A DNA stretch of 64,000 nt, taken from NCBI RefSeq assembly GCF_051014685.1, contig NC_135058.1:3820811-3884810 (forward strand). The letters run 5' to 3'. This document shows positions 45,828 to 59,290 of the stretch, one piece after another (within the stretch, counting starts at the first letter, position 1; the number at the start of each line of letters is the position of its first letter). This DNA is from Ptiloglossa arizonensis. Lineage: Eukaryota > Arthropoda > Insecta > Hymenoptera > Colletidae. Under the pieces are notes generated by a model. It saw only the letters and a program-made list of their open reading frames with translations. It was not told the DNA's origin and searched no databases. A program made the translations under genes and the position numbers.

Positions 45828-48800
45828 CACTCGCGGAGAACGATCGAGAGAAAAATCAGTATTTTTATATCCAGAAAAGAAAGAACACCACCGTAACGGT
45901 CTCGATAATAGACGAGTCTTTCGCGTAAAACATCGACGCCCGCTGTTACGTACACGTGACTCCGTCAGCCAAGCTGCGATTTCCATTCGTTTCCGCGCAA
46001 GGAAGTCACCCTTCGCCCGATCGTATCGCCCTTCCTACCTCGTGCAATAGGGTAGAAGGAAAAAGCCATTCGTGCGCGTTTTCGTCGCCTTCGTTTCTCC
46101 AGGACTAATCTGTTAACCGGTTAAACGCTTCCGCGTGTCGGTGGCGTTCATCGGGACGAGACAGGTACAACAGGTTACTCAAACCGATTAATCTTTGATC
46201 CGTCGAAACGTACGGAATGGTTTTTTCCTCCGTGGGAGTTTCGAACGAAACGTTTCCACTTACCACTGCCGATATTTTTCTTGCAAGACGCGCGGTTAGG
46301 CAGGTTCGTTCCGCACCGACTCGAAGCGTAGCGGTAAACGTATTTTCGCGAAACTCCTCCGCTCTCGATTTTTCCAACGTACGTAAGATTCTTCGAGAAC
46401 GCCGGTGCGAGAGCGTAACAACGTTCCCTTATCTCCTTCTTATCGACGTCGATCGATCTATACACCTTATTCCGCGGAACGCGTTCCTATCATCCTGCCA
46501 CGGTTACACGGCGGGTACCATCCGCGTCGGAGCGGGTAATTTTCGCGTGGTCGTGCACGTAGGTAACAATGTTGACGGTTATTGGTTTTATGGAGCAGCT
46601 GGCAATCGAAAATTTCACGAGAGAAGAGGGTCGAACGGAGGACCCTGCGGGTTCACGTACTAGCCAGGGAGTTAATTACGCGCGAAAACAATATTATCGA
46701 ACGAATTATCGGACAGGAGAGCGAAACTCCGTTAAGTGCTGGGCCGACGGGGCCGCTCATTACCAGCCTCCTCCGCGTAAATGTAGTGCACGATATAAAT
46801 TATTTAGGCGGACGGCCAATTGCCCGGATTCAACGGGACCTCTGTTCCCTTGAAAATTTTATAACGTTCTTCTTGCCCGTTTAATCTCTTTACCGTGCTC
46901 GGCTTTGCTCGAGATTTTGTCTCGTCGATGCATATTTCCCTTTTATTAGGGGAAGTATTGTACAGGATGGTTCGGGAACACGCCGGTGGGCGATCTCGCG
47001 TGCAAAAGCGAGTCGAAAATGTACGAACGAATTCCTTTCCTATGGAAGCTTTGTTTTCGGGGATGTCGATATTGAAAATTCAAATTCGACGAACGAGCAA
47101 CCGGTGAAAAACTCGGGGATCTTTATATCGGTGTTATCGAAATTCGAAAATCGAAGTTCAATACTTTCGGAACAAATGGGGAGAACTTTGGAATTGTTCG
47201 AGGTACTATATATGGATTTAATGTGACAGGGGGGTGTAGCAGAGAATATGAGGAATGTAACGTAATGACAATGTTAGTGAAAAAAACGTATGTTTGCATT
47301 GTATATCGTTAGACACAATATTCTTTGTTTATACTTTGCAAAGGGGTGTCTTCACCCTCGATGTTATCTGTTATTACGTTTCTGGGATAATGATTTTAGA
47401 AAAAGTAATTTTGCGAAGGAAATAGTCTGTAAATTTAATATTGCGTAAGTCGTGTAAAAATCCGGTCTGAAAAAGTAATCATACCTTCGTTGATGTTAGT
47501 CCACGTGTCTTCGATGTTCCGGGTTAAAATTTCTATGATAGTCGGGTCGACGGGTTCGTTAATTGACATGTATATTTCGCGCGGATTCGTTGGGTCAGAC
47601 GTGTAAGTGTGCGCGAAAAATGTTGAAATTCGGAATCTTCGTTAACGAAGCTTCACGGACACGAAATTTTGTTCTACATTTTCGACTTAGTTTCGTACGA
47701 GGATTCACTATCCGACAGGTTGTACTACTCGTCTCGACCTACCCTGTATTATAGGCGTGTAACCTGTCCCACGGATCTGGGACAGGCTGTTTCATCGAAG
47801 AGATTAGCGACTCGAAGGAAAGTGGGGAGGTAAAATTGTACGTTTTGCAGTGTTTCGTCTTTTAATACTGCCGTTAAGAATTTACGTTACGTATACACTT
47901 ACTTCCAACCGTAATTTTATGTTTCGTGAACCCATTGTTGCGGACAATTGTTTTAACTTCAATTTCGCACGGTGGGTAGCCACCATTTGCGTAAAAGATA
48001 TTTTAATCTTGTATCTGTCGAAGTAAGAAAATTTCGTAACATTTTGTACATTTACAAAATACTTTGTAAATTTAATATTGAAATACTTCTTAATTTGATC
48101 GATTCTTGCGACACCATCTTATACTTTTGTATGTGGAATAAATTAATAAGTGTGTCGAACGGTATTATTTCGTTAAAGGAAACAATGCGATACAATGTGG
48201 AAGGTTAACGTGGAGTACCTGAAAACATTTGATTCTCTTGCTCATCACTTTGTTCGTATCTTCGATCGATTCGAGGTGTAACGTCACAGTTACGTGGCAC
48301 ATACGCGTTTGTTTTCGTAATTTAGAAAATTAAAGGCTTCATTACGAACCGTTTGTCGCGATGGATAGTCAACTCGGACGGTTAAAATGGATCAGTGAAA
48401 ACTTTTACGAGAAAGCGTTTGTTGTATGTAAGCAGAATAGTGTTGTTTACTTTTAATAAACGGAAAATTTCATCTTTATTATTCCGGTGGGCGGCAAGTG
48501 GGATGGTTTCCAGTAATGGCGGTTTGTTTGTTGTTTAATTATAAATTGTTATCGTTAAAAATTTAACAGAAATACGCCATTACTGGATGCTTGTAATTAC
48601 AATTATGCATAATTTACAGTTCCATAAAAGCATTTACAATATCTGTGAAGCTACAAGCGACATTTGTAATATTCAACGGAACTTTAAATATCGATAAATT
48701 TTCATTTTACGTCATTTTCTGGTACGACGGTATCCTTCGACGTGTTAATTACTAAATACATTATGAATAATCTGAAAACTGAAAGTCGGTGCAATCTGCG

Positions 48801-51800
48801 TGGAAGTTTGTTCATTTATGTACACGTTATAATTAATTGCCATCGGTGTGTACGCGTCTGAAAATCTCCATAAAATATTTGAAAATTTACCTAAAATATT
48901 TGAAAGTTTACGCGGAATATATGAAATCCTCATTTACTTTTGCTTATTGCTCGTTTATTATAATATTTTTCCTCCTCTGGAAATTTAATTTATTACGAAA
49001 CGTGTATAACTTTATCCATTTTGTGGGAAGGAAAAAGTGAAAGAGACGAGTTTCCCGACGGAGGGGGAAAAAAAAAAGAAAATGTAAATCACGCTTTCGT
49101 AGCAGAAGATTCGCACCAGTTTGGAGATTGTTCGGTCTCGTGCTACGATCTTGTAATTACTTTTGCCCTTATCAGCGGGATTCCCAGGGTAAGTAGCTGC
49201 ACAATTTTCTGCGGTAATAGGCCACAAGCTTAATACCGCAATATACGCGGTGCCTTTCGGAACCATTTAGAATAGTTACCGCTCGTTAATGTGAAATGTT
49301 TGTTGCGCCCGAACGGAAAAAGTGTATCGAACTGTTCGCAACTCGACGAACAAGTTCGCAACGATCTTCTCGCTGTAACGTACGAATTCGTGTTAAAATG
49401 AAAAACTCGGCGTCAAGTCGAACAAACGCGCGAACAAATAGTCACCGATCGGTAGAACGAAATCGTTAACCGTGAACTTTTACGAGAAAGGGTTTGGTAA
49501 TGTTCGAAATCGAACGTTTCACGGGACGAAGTTGCGTCGTCGACTTGTGAATCGCGAATTTGCGTGTTTCACACGGTGAATTCTTAATATTCGAGGGTCT
49601 TATCTCGCACGAAACACAGGGGTCGCGATATCGATTTGTCTTAGTTTATGAGTTCAACGACCGATATTAACGAAAGCGCGAAAGAGCTCGAAAAATTTCC
49701 TCCCACGGGTAATTTATCGCGGCAGTAAAGGAGCTCCGTATTTTCATACTGTTCGCATTATTGATGACTGTACTCGAGGACAAAGATTTATCGATTATAC
49801 GAGCTTCGAATACGATTCATCGTCAGTTTGCATAAAATCGTAAGTTTCGCATACGAGATATTGGATTTCACGCTAGGATGAAGACAGATAAATGTCTATC
49901 GTGATTTATGTTTTTCGCAAAACGAGGGAATAAGGAGTAAGCGGTAATACGAGATATCGCACCGTCCGCGAAAAAATTAATGGTCTTCGATTAATTTTTC
50001 CTTCCGAAAGTTTGCGACCATTGCAGGATGTAAACGACCAATTGGATAAAGTATAAGGAGAGATACGTGTCGGATTCTTCGGAATACTTTTACAGGCGTT
50101 TCCTCTTTCCTTTTCTCTTTTCTATTTCGAAAGATCATCGCGTAACAACGTTTCGGAGTGCCCGATAAATAATTATTCCTTAAACGGAAGATTACGTTCC
50201 TTTACCGTACACTTTTTCCAATTTATCGCTCGAACCGAACAAAGTGGTCGAAAACTGTAATTTCGTACTACGATGGTATAATAGAAGTGTCTCCGGTGAC
50301 TAGAAATAATAGTTCCAGGGAAACTGATAATACGAAATCATTCGTAGTTGGAAATGTTACGAAGTGCAAAGACAGGTCGTATCGCGCAGGACTGGGCTCT
50401 GAATAAATTAGAATCTCATTCTGGGACATCAAACTGTTTGACTTTATCGAGGGAGGGAACCGGCACGTTTTATTGGTTCTCAAGGGGTTTTAGGAACCCT
50501 TACGATAAAAAGGGATAAGACATCATATCCCCGATCTCGGGAATTCGTTCGAATCACTTTGGCGGGATATATAATCGCGTGTCACCATTCCGGGCACGAA
50601 ACCTAACCGAAACCAAAATTCTCGCTACGAAGTCGACTCAAATTTACGCCAACGATACTCAGTGTCGTAACTTGTGAAATATATTTTCCAACTTTCTCAA
50701 TTTTTCTTACCGTTTCTAATAGTATTTTTTCGCGTTCTCGTAAATATTCGACCAACTTGAAAATTTGTAACATCGCGGCAAGTATGTAATTACCGAAGGA
50801 ATTGTCTTAGTTTGTTGTTTCTTAAAATATACACGTCGCATCAATAAAGCCATATGTTCACTTAAGGGTGATTCTGGAAAAACCGTGATGGACGATAATC
50901 GCAAATATAGTTATCTTATCTTCCTTGTACGTCGTGTCTGGGACATTTAGAACGCCATTGAGTCAGATTTATAGACATTGATTGTTACTCCTGTGTTCCA
51001 AGCGATCGATGGAATTTCATTGTAAATTCTCCGTTTAATACCATTTTTTTATCCGTTTGCAGAACCGTGCACATACGCGTATAAATATGCATCGTACGAG
51101 TGGAGGAATATCGTAAGTTGAAAGGATTCGGGTTGAGAGTTACGTACGTTTTTTTTTTCTTTAACGCGTAGCTATCGGCAATTCGGTATTCAATTGCAAC
51201 GTTTACGGAAAAATTCTTGCACATCGTGGCACAGCACGATATTAAATTTATTGGCGAGCGAAACCATTACGGTGGAGTTAAAGCGGCTCGGTTTCGATTT
51301 GTTTTTTTCGCGCAAAGGTCGATACTATCGATCGTTCCGTGTACGTTATTATTTAGCGTTAACGACGACGTTAATCTCATTGACATTTCGGATACACGGG
51401 GTGATGTATTCGATTCAAATATTCGGTGTAGAATAATCCCTCACGGACGATTAATATCGCCAGACAACTTAAAGTAGAACGACCGAATTGTATTATTGAT
51501 TCAACGTAATGACTACACTCGTTAATGCCTAGCCGGCAGTTTTATCGATGACGAATCGCCGTTGAAATCACGAGTAAGATCGTCAGCGGAGCACGTAACT
51601 TCGCAACTGAAGTAATTAATTCGTTCTGTAGGGTACGAAGGCTCCTTTGATTTATCTCATTAGCGATTCCGTAATTACGAATGAATCTTGGGCGCTGCAC
51701 CTGTGTCTGGCTACGAAAGAGAGATTCAAAGGTCGATCACGCTTGTGTAAAACTTTACGAGCTCGTTAGAAATATCTCTTCCCGTTCGTGTTTGTCATAG

Positions 51801-54800
51801 TTGAACGAAAAAGGAAACAGTCGCGATAATACAATTGAAAGAAAGTATACCGCGGACCAGGCAACTTTACGACCGTTTCTCATAACCCTTCCGGCTTCGT
51901 TACATGCAGAGCGAACTCGAAAACAAAGGAGCGGAAAATTTGGAAAAAATTTACGCACGCGAGAATAGACAAGACGAGAAGAGCGAGTATAATTAACATT
52001 GAAACGTTCTCGCGTTTCGTTGTACGCTCGAAGTCTTTGGATCAAAAATGTTCCGATCGCGCGGCACTCATTTCTTCAAAGTTAAAGGAGAATTAAAGTA
52101 ACAGAAGAGCATCGAGTTGAATCTGTTACAATTATGCTCCAATCGTGGCAAAAGAATATATTGCGGGGACTCGATGGATCGTAAATTTTACGAAAACGAC
52201 ACGATCCTTAACGATTGTTAAAACGATGAAAGACCGTTTCAAATCCCGCCGTGATTCAAAGTAGTAAAAGTGTCCTTGAACGATGAATTTCGATTAGATC
52301 GTAGACAAGAAAATGACAATATTTCTCCCCACTATGGTTGACTCGCAAGCTCGTAATAAATTTTTTCAAATACTACACGCCTCGAAACTCCGCGACATCA
52401 TTTCGCAAATACAGTTAGCAAAAAACGCGGTTCAATTTCTCCAGTCGAAAGAAGCACGCGAAAAAAGAATTCTCGCGCACGTCGTAGACGATGTTGCGCG
52501 TCTACGAATTCGTGGTTCCACGATTCTTATTATTCGCGGCGAGAGTACACGTTCACGTTAATTTTTAACGTCCCTGGAATTTCCCGAGTTTCGTCTGGAT
52601 TGGTTCTTTTGAAAATCAATGGCTTATCTAGCCAGACCGCGGCCTTTATCTTCCTTCGATATCGCCTCATTAACCTTTCCGTTCGGATCATTTTACTCTT
52701 TTTTTTTCGTACACGTAACGGTACACGAATACGCGTATCGAACTGGCGGGGATATTGTGCAGCTGATCGTGCAGAATCGTCCGTACACCGGGCACATGCA
52801 AACCGGTCGTAATGCTCGGCGTCATACGGAAAGACGCCGCGTCGTGCCCGTTTCGTAAGGAAACAACGACAAAGCGCCGCTACGCTTACGGACTTGCGTA
52901 TCTCCTGAATCTAATAAGGGGTGTCTCGCGTACGGGGATTCTCTCGTTTTTTTTTTTTTTTTCTTTTTTTTCGCATCGTCCGTCGTTCTCCGTCCCTTTT
53001 CCGCGTTCAGTTTTTTTTTATACAACGAATACGGCCGACACTTGTTCCATCCACGGTGCGCCAGACACTCGTCCCCGTGTTTTCCACCGCGGCGTAGCTG
53101 TTTGCGCTTATCACTCGCGGAGTACGCGAATAACATTTCTATTGAAATAGAAACCAGATAGCGAAAACACAGAATGTCGAAACGCGAGAAAGTCGTTCGT
53201 TCGTTCGTTCGTTCGTTCGTTCGTTCGTTCGTTCGTTCGTTCGTTCTTTTATTGTCAGACGGATGAAAAATGTTGCTTCGAAGTGGAATTCTTTTGCCGG
53301 TAGAATCTCCACCGCGCGCGTGTTTCCATCGCTCTTCGTGCTTCGCGAAGAATTTTTCGTAAGCCCTTTCCGTGTTAGGAACAAGCACTCGAGTGTTCTC
53401 AAGCAGTCGCTGCAGCGTCCAATGGACAGAAACACGAAATCCGAAGTCTACGAATCGCGAATACCTTTGAATCGAAGCGTCGATAAACGGGGATACTTTT
53501 CAACACTGTGAATTTTTAGTCGGATGGATTTGATTCTTAAAATTGAGTGTGTATTTTATTAAAGTTGATTATTCCGTTTTACTCGATACTTGTAAAGTGT
53601 ATCGAGTGTTACATTATCCTCGAAATAGGTGAATAATTTTCACGCGATAGGGACAGATATTTCAAATTTATCGATGTCAAATGTTCGCCAAGTTTGAATG
53701 TACTTTCGGAGAAAGTGTCAGAGTGTACCTTGTTGGGCGCATATTTTTCTATCGAGTATGAAATTTCGAACGTCCGCCGGTTGTTCCTCGTGTGCGCGCA
53801 CACACGATGTTGCGCCCCGCGACTTTCTGGAGAAATCGATTCCTGCGCGGGCACGCCGCCGTTCCATGGTATATGTCGCGATAAAAGATTTAAGGGAAAT
53901 ATATAAAATGTATTTATATACCCACAATTACGCGATAAAATCGATAAGATATCGCGTGACATGCATATTCTGCCCTCGTTAATGACACAGGAAATGGAGC
54001 ACAAAGTGGCTGGTGTCTTCTTTGAAAAGTAATACCTGCGTTCGTTTATAATTTCACCTTGCCGTTACTTCGTTTACGAACGAAAAATACAATCCACTGG
54101 CTACGGAGGAGTTCAGTTTTTCTCGACTTAAGAACAATATTCTCCTCGGTACAACATTCTGATTTTATATACCGGGCTGGACGGAAAGTCTCGTTCCTTT
54201 CCGGTCCTGAATCGATCTTTTTTTTATCTCGACGAGAACGAACAGCCCACACCGACAATGAGAGAGACGAACAAAGATTCTAGACGCGTTGTTTAATTGC
54301 AATCGACGCGAAATAAAAATTAATATATTTTCCATTACGTGTTCGCGCGTTACCAATGGATCGACGAACGATTCCAGAATATGTTCAATTTCGTGTTATT
54401 CGAGTAATTTTCAAAAAAAATTTCAATTACCTTTAATTGAAAATAGTGCACACAAGGTCGTGTTCGGACTGATTTTCAACGGGGAGAACCCACCGATCGA
54501 TGAAAAATACTCTTGTTAAGGTACAATGAGAACCATTGAAATTAAAAATTAAGAAAATAAAAAATTGCAAGCAGTGGGTATAGTTTGATTTTCATCGAGC
54601 TAACGCTCTAGACTTCGAACGCCGAGTGTCTTCTTTTCCTTCGAAAAAGGAAAAAGCGAAAAAAAATGTTTCGTCGATCCGAATAGGCGTGCACTCGCGT
54701 AAGCAGCGTTTACACGGGCGACGTATTCGCAAAGTTCTCCACGAAGGATCCCGCGGGCCGTGAATTCGAAACAGTTTTTTTCCCCGCCGGTAAATAAAAC

Positions 54801-55829
54801 GAGCGACGCTTCGGTCTGGTGCGGGACCGGGGTGAAAAAAATCCTCCGTTCCCGGTTGATTCTCGCGCGGCTTGGAATCCTCGACGAAGTCACTTTAACA
54901 TTTTATAACCGGCGAGTTGACTGTTGGGGGGTCGGTTTCGAGCGAGACGCGCGCTGGCCATCGTAGGATCCTCGACGATGGCACGATAAGCCGCGATAAC
55001 GTATCGGATATACGCGTCGCGTAAATATTGTCTCTAATATGGCGTTGGTTATAAATAACGTTCAGGTTTTTCCGCGGGCCCGCGACGCGATGTTTCCCGT
55101 GTGTTCCCGTCGTTGGTTCGCCGCCGGGTCGCGTTTTCATACCATTGAAATGCGCACCACCGGGGGAGAAAAAGTATAGGGTGGAAAGTATCCCATTAGC
55201 GTATGCACGCTCGCGTCACACGCTCGCGCGACACGCTCACACGGGCCCAGCGTCCGTGGAAACAGATACAATGCGGTACCCGGTGTGCGACACAATGACG
55301 ACGAGAACGCCGACAAGAACTTCTCGACTGGTATTCATACGTAGACGCCTATTGTCTCGAGTTGTTCGAAGGTAAAAGACACCACGCGTAACTTCGTGCA
55401 CGGAGATATACCCGCCGCCGCGTTTTCCATGGAATTTGTCGCTCCTCGACCATCATTTGCCCCTCCGCTTCGGGTGCGCTTGTCTTCGCCCTATCCCTAC
55501 CCGTCCTTCGTCCCCTGTATACCTAACCCACCCATCGTCATCCTTTCGCGGTCGCGTTTTTTAGTTTACGGACGTTTCGCTTTGTTCGCATTACTCGAAG
55601 ACAGCTTCCTCGCACGGGATGGCGGTTGAGCTTCTTTGACGCGGCACGGTGAGCGTTTTTACACCTCCTCGTGTGCTCGAGGCGCGGAAGAGGCTCAAAG
55701 AACACCGACCACTGGACCTGTGTTTTTCTTATGCCGGTTCTTTCTTTAACGTGCGTCGCGTGCGACTTTCTTTAACGTCGACGATAGTTTTCGTCGAGTA
55801 CTGAGATCGACGCTTTTCGAAGTTTGGGA
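45828..55829. other. CpG-rich single-copy DNA, no gene confirmed
   Basis: Ten kilobases with no recognisable protein or RNA gene. Acceptor-like TTTTTTTATCCGTTTGCAG ends at about 51,062, and the (TTCG)n microsatellite lies at 53,193-53,245. The frames at 46,217-46,884 are open on overlapping registers without known motifs. GC-rich patches at 54,700-55,640 resemble promoter-type DNA but show no defining element. Confidence 0.35.
53193..53245. repeat. (TTCG)n microsatellite, about 13 copies
   Basis: A perfect tetranucleotide run of CGTT/TTCG. Four is not a multiple of three, so minus-strand frames read an artificial RTNE repeat. T-rich runs lie 200-250 bp upstream. Confidence 0.97.
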
Positions 55830-56303
55830 GGAAGCTGAGAATATTTTAGAGTCGAGTGTACGATTATCTATGGGATCGATGATTGCTCACGGAGGAAGGT
55901 AAGAATATTCTAGAGTCGAGTGTACGATGATCTATGGAATCGATGATTATTCATGGAGGAAGCTAATATTGTAGAGTCGAGTGTACGATTATCTATGGGA
56001 TCGATGATTACTCATGGAGGAAGCTAATATTGTAGAGTCGAGTGTACGATTATCTATGGGATCGATGATTACTCGCGGAGGAAGCTAAGAATATTCTAGA
56101 GTCGAGTGTACGATTGTCGGTGGAATGGATTATTACTCGTGGAGGAAGCTAAGAATATTGTAGAGTCGAGTGTACGATTATCTATGGGATCGATGATTAC
56201 TCACAGAGGAAGCTAAGAATATTGTAGAGTCGAGTGTACGATTATCTATGGGATCGATGATTACTCACGGAGGAAGCTAAGAATATTGTAGAGTCGAGTA
56301 GAT
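55830..56303. repeat. 61/64 bp tandem repeat, about eight units
   Basis: GTCGAGTGTACGATTATCTA-type blocks start at 55,851, 55,915, 55,976, 56,037, 56,101, 56,165, 56,229 and 56,293, spaced 64 or 61 bp. Each unit continues with GATCGATGATTACTCA and GGAGGAAGCTAA. The 61 bp units lack AGA in AAGAATATT. The final copy is cut short after GTCGAGTA. Confidence 0.96.
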
Positions 56304-58594
56304 AATCGTAAAAAGAATTGCACGGTACGTATCTATACATTGGCTTATATAGCCCTAAAGTTTCAGAATTCTTTTAATTTCCGACTTGTGAATCATTCTT
56401 TGTTAGTAATTCGGTTTCTTTAGAATCATACAGAATGTGATCGGTCACTGATATTTGGTTCTGGTATATTGTGGTATATTGTGATATGGTTGGTAGAATT
56501 GTCGAATCGTAGAATGTATTTTGATTTTTTTGGTTGTTGTTCAAACTTTGTTCTATTTTTCCTCCAGGATTTTTTTTAAGTACACCCTCTTATAACACGG
56601 TGCAAGAATTACGACAGGCCTTTTGTAATATGGTTTCCTTGTAGCACGTGTTGAGTGTATTTATCGACAAAACAGATGCAGAGTAAACTGATTTTTTATG
56701 CAATGCGTTTTAAAATTCTTCTCTTAGCATATATCTTAAGTTTGATGTTACGATACAACGGTGGAACGGTACAGGTAATAATTGAAGGTGTTTTTCAAAC
56801 GGTTTTGCGAGTGAATAATTTAAAACTTCTGTGTCGACGATACAGTACCAATTAAACGTCGAGTAAGATTACTATCGCATTAAATGCACAGAACTTCTTT
56901 CAACCTTGATATCTCTCTCATTTTCCAGAACGATCTTCATACTTTTTTTTTTTACCGTTATTAAGCAAATTAGAAGAAAAACCCCCCATGTACACATTAC
57001 ACCAGGGTAATTACATAATTGTGTAAAGGCGAGGTAGTTGGAAAGGCTGCTTTTAAACAGAACTTCGTAGGTAATTGCAGCGACAAAGTGTAAAAAAATT
57101 GTGATCCCCTATTGTAAGCTCTCAATTGTTCGTAACAATGTGTATCATTCGTTAAATATATCCAATTATATATAAGACCACAGTTCGAGTCTTATTTTAT
57201 TTTCGTTCGATTTTTTTCCACTCTACACTATCCAATACCACAAAGAGAAATTTTAAGTGTTAGAATCACGATGCACTTATTGTTTAACCACGTTCATTTC
57301 TATACAAATTTTCCCTAACAAGTGATTCATGGTATATCGTAGAATTTAGACGCATATAATATCGATACAAATGTCTGAGAAACAACTTTTATACGCGCGC
57401 CTTTAAAAAATCCCCAACTCGTGTCGTGTCATTGAACAACCATTTTCCATCCCCTGTTGCAAACTTCATGAATCATCGAATCTCTTTAAATTTCCTATAG
57501 ATTCCTCAAAATTAGATCAACTGGCTGCACGCTTGCTTAAATTCTCCGAATTTTTTCAGGTCACCCTATACACGTCGTCTTTGCCTCCCAAAATACGTCG
57601 AGCTTCTGTTTCATTTAATAATATTTCAGACTCGATTTAATAGCAGCGAAATTTTTTCCGCGGTTTTCTCGTTGCATATTGGGTTTCAATCGTATCTGGC
57701 CGCACGCCAACTTGTATAGATATCAAATGGCGTCATGTACGCGAGCGCAGGTAATTTTAAGTGGCTGAGAGTAATTAATTCGTAAAAGAAAAGGTAATTA
57801 AGTGATATGCACCTGTTGGTGGTATCCATGGTCCGCTTGTTGCGAGCTTCGAAAACACATATTTGTGCCAGCGATGTCGAAATGTATGCTCGTTTTAAAT
57901 TATTATTCCCTATCGCGGTTACCAATATTGTTTTACGAAAACTTCCAGCCGTGTACACGAACTTTTGCACCCCGATACAAACAACGACATCGCCTCCCGG
58001 ATAAATGTTACGTTCCTAGTTTTACCGATATACGTACCCTTTTACTTCATTGTTCCCGCTCCCGGTACAAATTGGAGCTATCCCGTTGAATTATTGATAA
58101 ACTAATACGCGGAAGTTTGCTACTATATTAAAAAAAAAAAAAAGAAAACAGAAAAGGGAAGCAAATAATGAACGCGGGAGGCGTAACAATGTTTATATTT
58201 AACGGATGAGCTAATTTATATTCCTCCTTGTACGTTTCCAACGGTGGGAGCAGTTTTTATCGAACCGGTGCGTATCTAATGTACGTTACGTGTTGAAGAG
58301 CTTACCGAGAGGAAGAAATCAATGCGGGTCGAATGTAACTTCAACGCCCCGGAGTATTTTATGCACTTATGGATTACACCTTCCAGGAATCGTAAAGCTG
58401 TTTCGCGTAACCATGCCCTGTTACATAATTAGGGGAATGTGTTGCGCGCGGTTTAGCGAAGCGATTGCGTTAACCGGGAAAAAATTACTATCGAGATGTC
58501 CTTTCGTGTCACGGAGTCTTTCACCGAAACGAGCGACTTAATGAAACCATCTACGAATGCATTTACTTACTTTGATCGTTCAATCGCGGTAAAG
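56304..58594. other. AT-rich to mixed DNA, no gene confirmed
   Basis: Acceptor-like sites end at about 56,930 (CTCATTTTCCAG) and 57,560 (GAATTTTTTCAG), the latter followed by an open stretch GTCACCCTATACACG, but no donor-bounded exon with a recognisable product follows. Poly-A and poly-T runs near 56,944 and 58,130 are simple-sequence noise. Confidence 0.35.
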
Positions 58595-59290
58595 TCAGTC
58601 AACCTAACCTGAATCGAACTCGAGCCTAATCCAGATCCAACACTGTCCGACCCAGACCCGGCGCAGTGTATTTCGCACGTAACCTCAAACCGAACTATCT
58701 GTCGTAGCCTAGATTTAACACGGATTAGACGCGAACCTACATAGCTGCGAGAGTAAATAATTTTGTTATATTAAAAAGTATTCACGACTACAGAGATCAT
58801 TTCAACGCGAACTAAAAGTTACTGGAAGCGACGAATGAGAAATTTATGATCTTACTTCGGACATAACCTCGATTCGAATAGTCCGATACGGATCTAATCT
58901 AAACCGGATACAGACCGAATCCAGTTCCAGACACACGAATAAATAATGTTCTGCTATAAAAAAGAGGGAACTCTTTGGGATAAAAAAAAAGAGGTCGATG
59001 AATCAGAAACTCGTGATCTTACCTCGGACATAATCTTGATTTAAATTATTTCTTGTGCATCTAATCTGAACCCGTACAGATCCAAACTAGCCCCGGACGC
59101 GAGGGTAAATGATTTTCTTCTATAAAAGTAGAAACTGTTCGTGACAAAAATTACCTGGACACGAATTAAAAAACTATGGAGGACGATGCAGATCCAATTA
59201 AATCTCAGACACAAGAGTCGTCGATCTAAAAAATTTTCTTCTATATAAAAAAAAAAAAAGAGAACTGGCGAGAAAAATAATTTCGACGCG
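58595..59290. repeat. Degenerate ~165-180 bp tandem repeat
   Basis: Blocks like CGGACATAACCTCGATT (58,858) and CGGACATAATCTTGATT (59,025) lie 167 bp apart and share downstream GGATCTAATCTAAACCGG- and ACAGA-type segments and a TCTATAAAA-AGAG stretch (58,955; 59,117; 59,240). An earlier block near 58,605-58,770 (CTAACCTGAATCGAACTCGA, CCAGATCCAACAC) appears to be an older unit. Divergence is high, so unit boundaries are approximate. Confidence 0.7.

Noticed and set aside
53139..53435. Frame with RTNE repeats
   Set aside because: Artefact of the (TTCG)n microsatellite.
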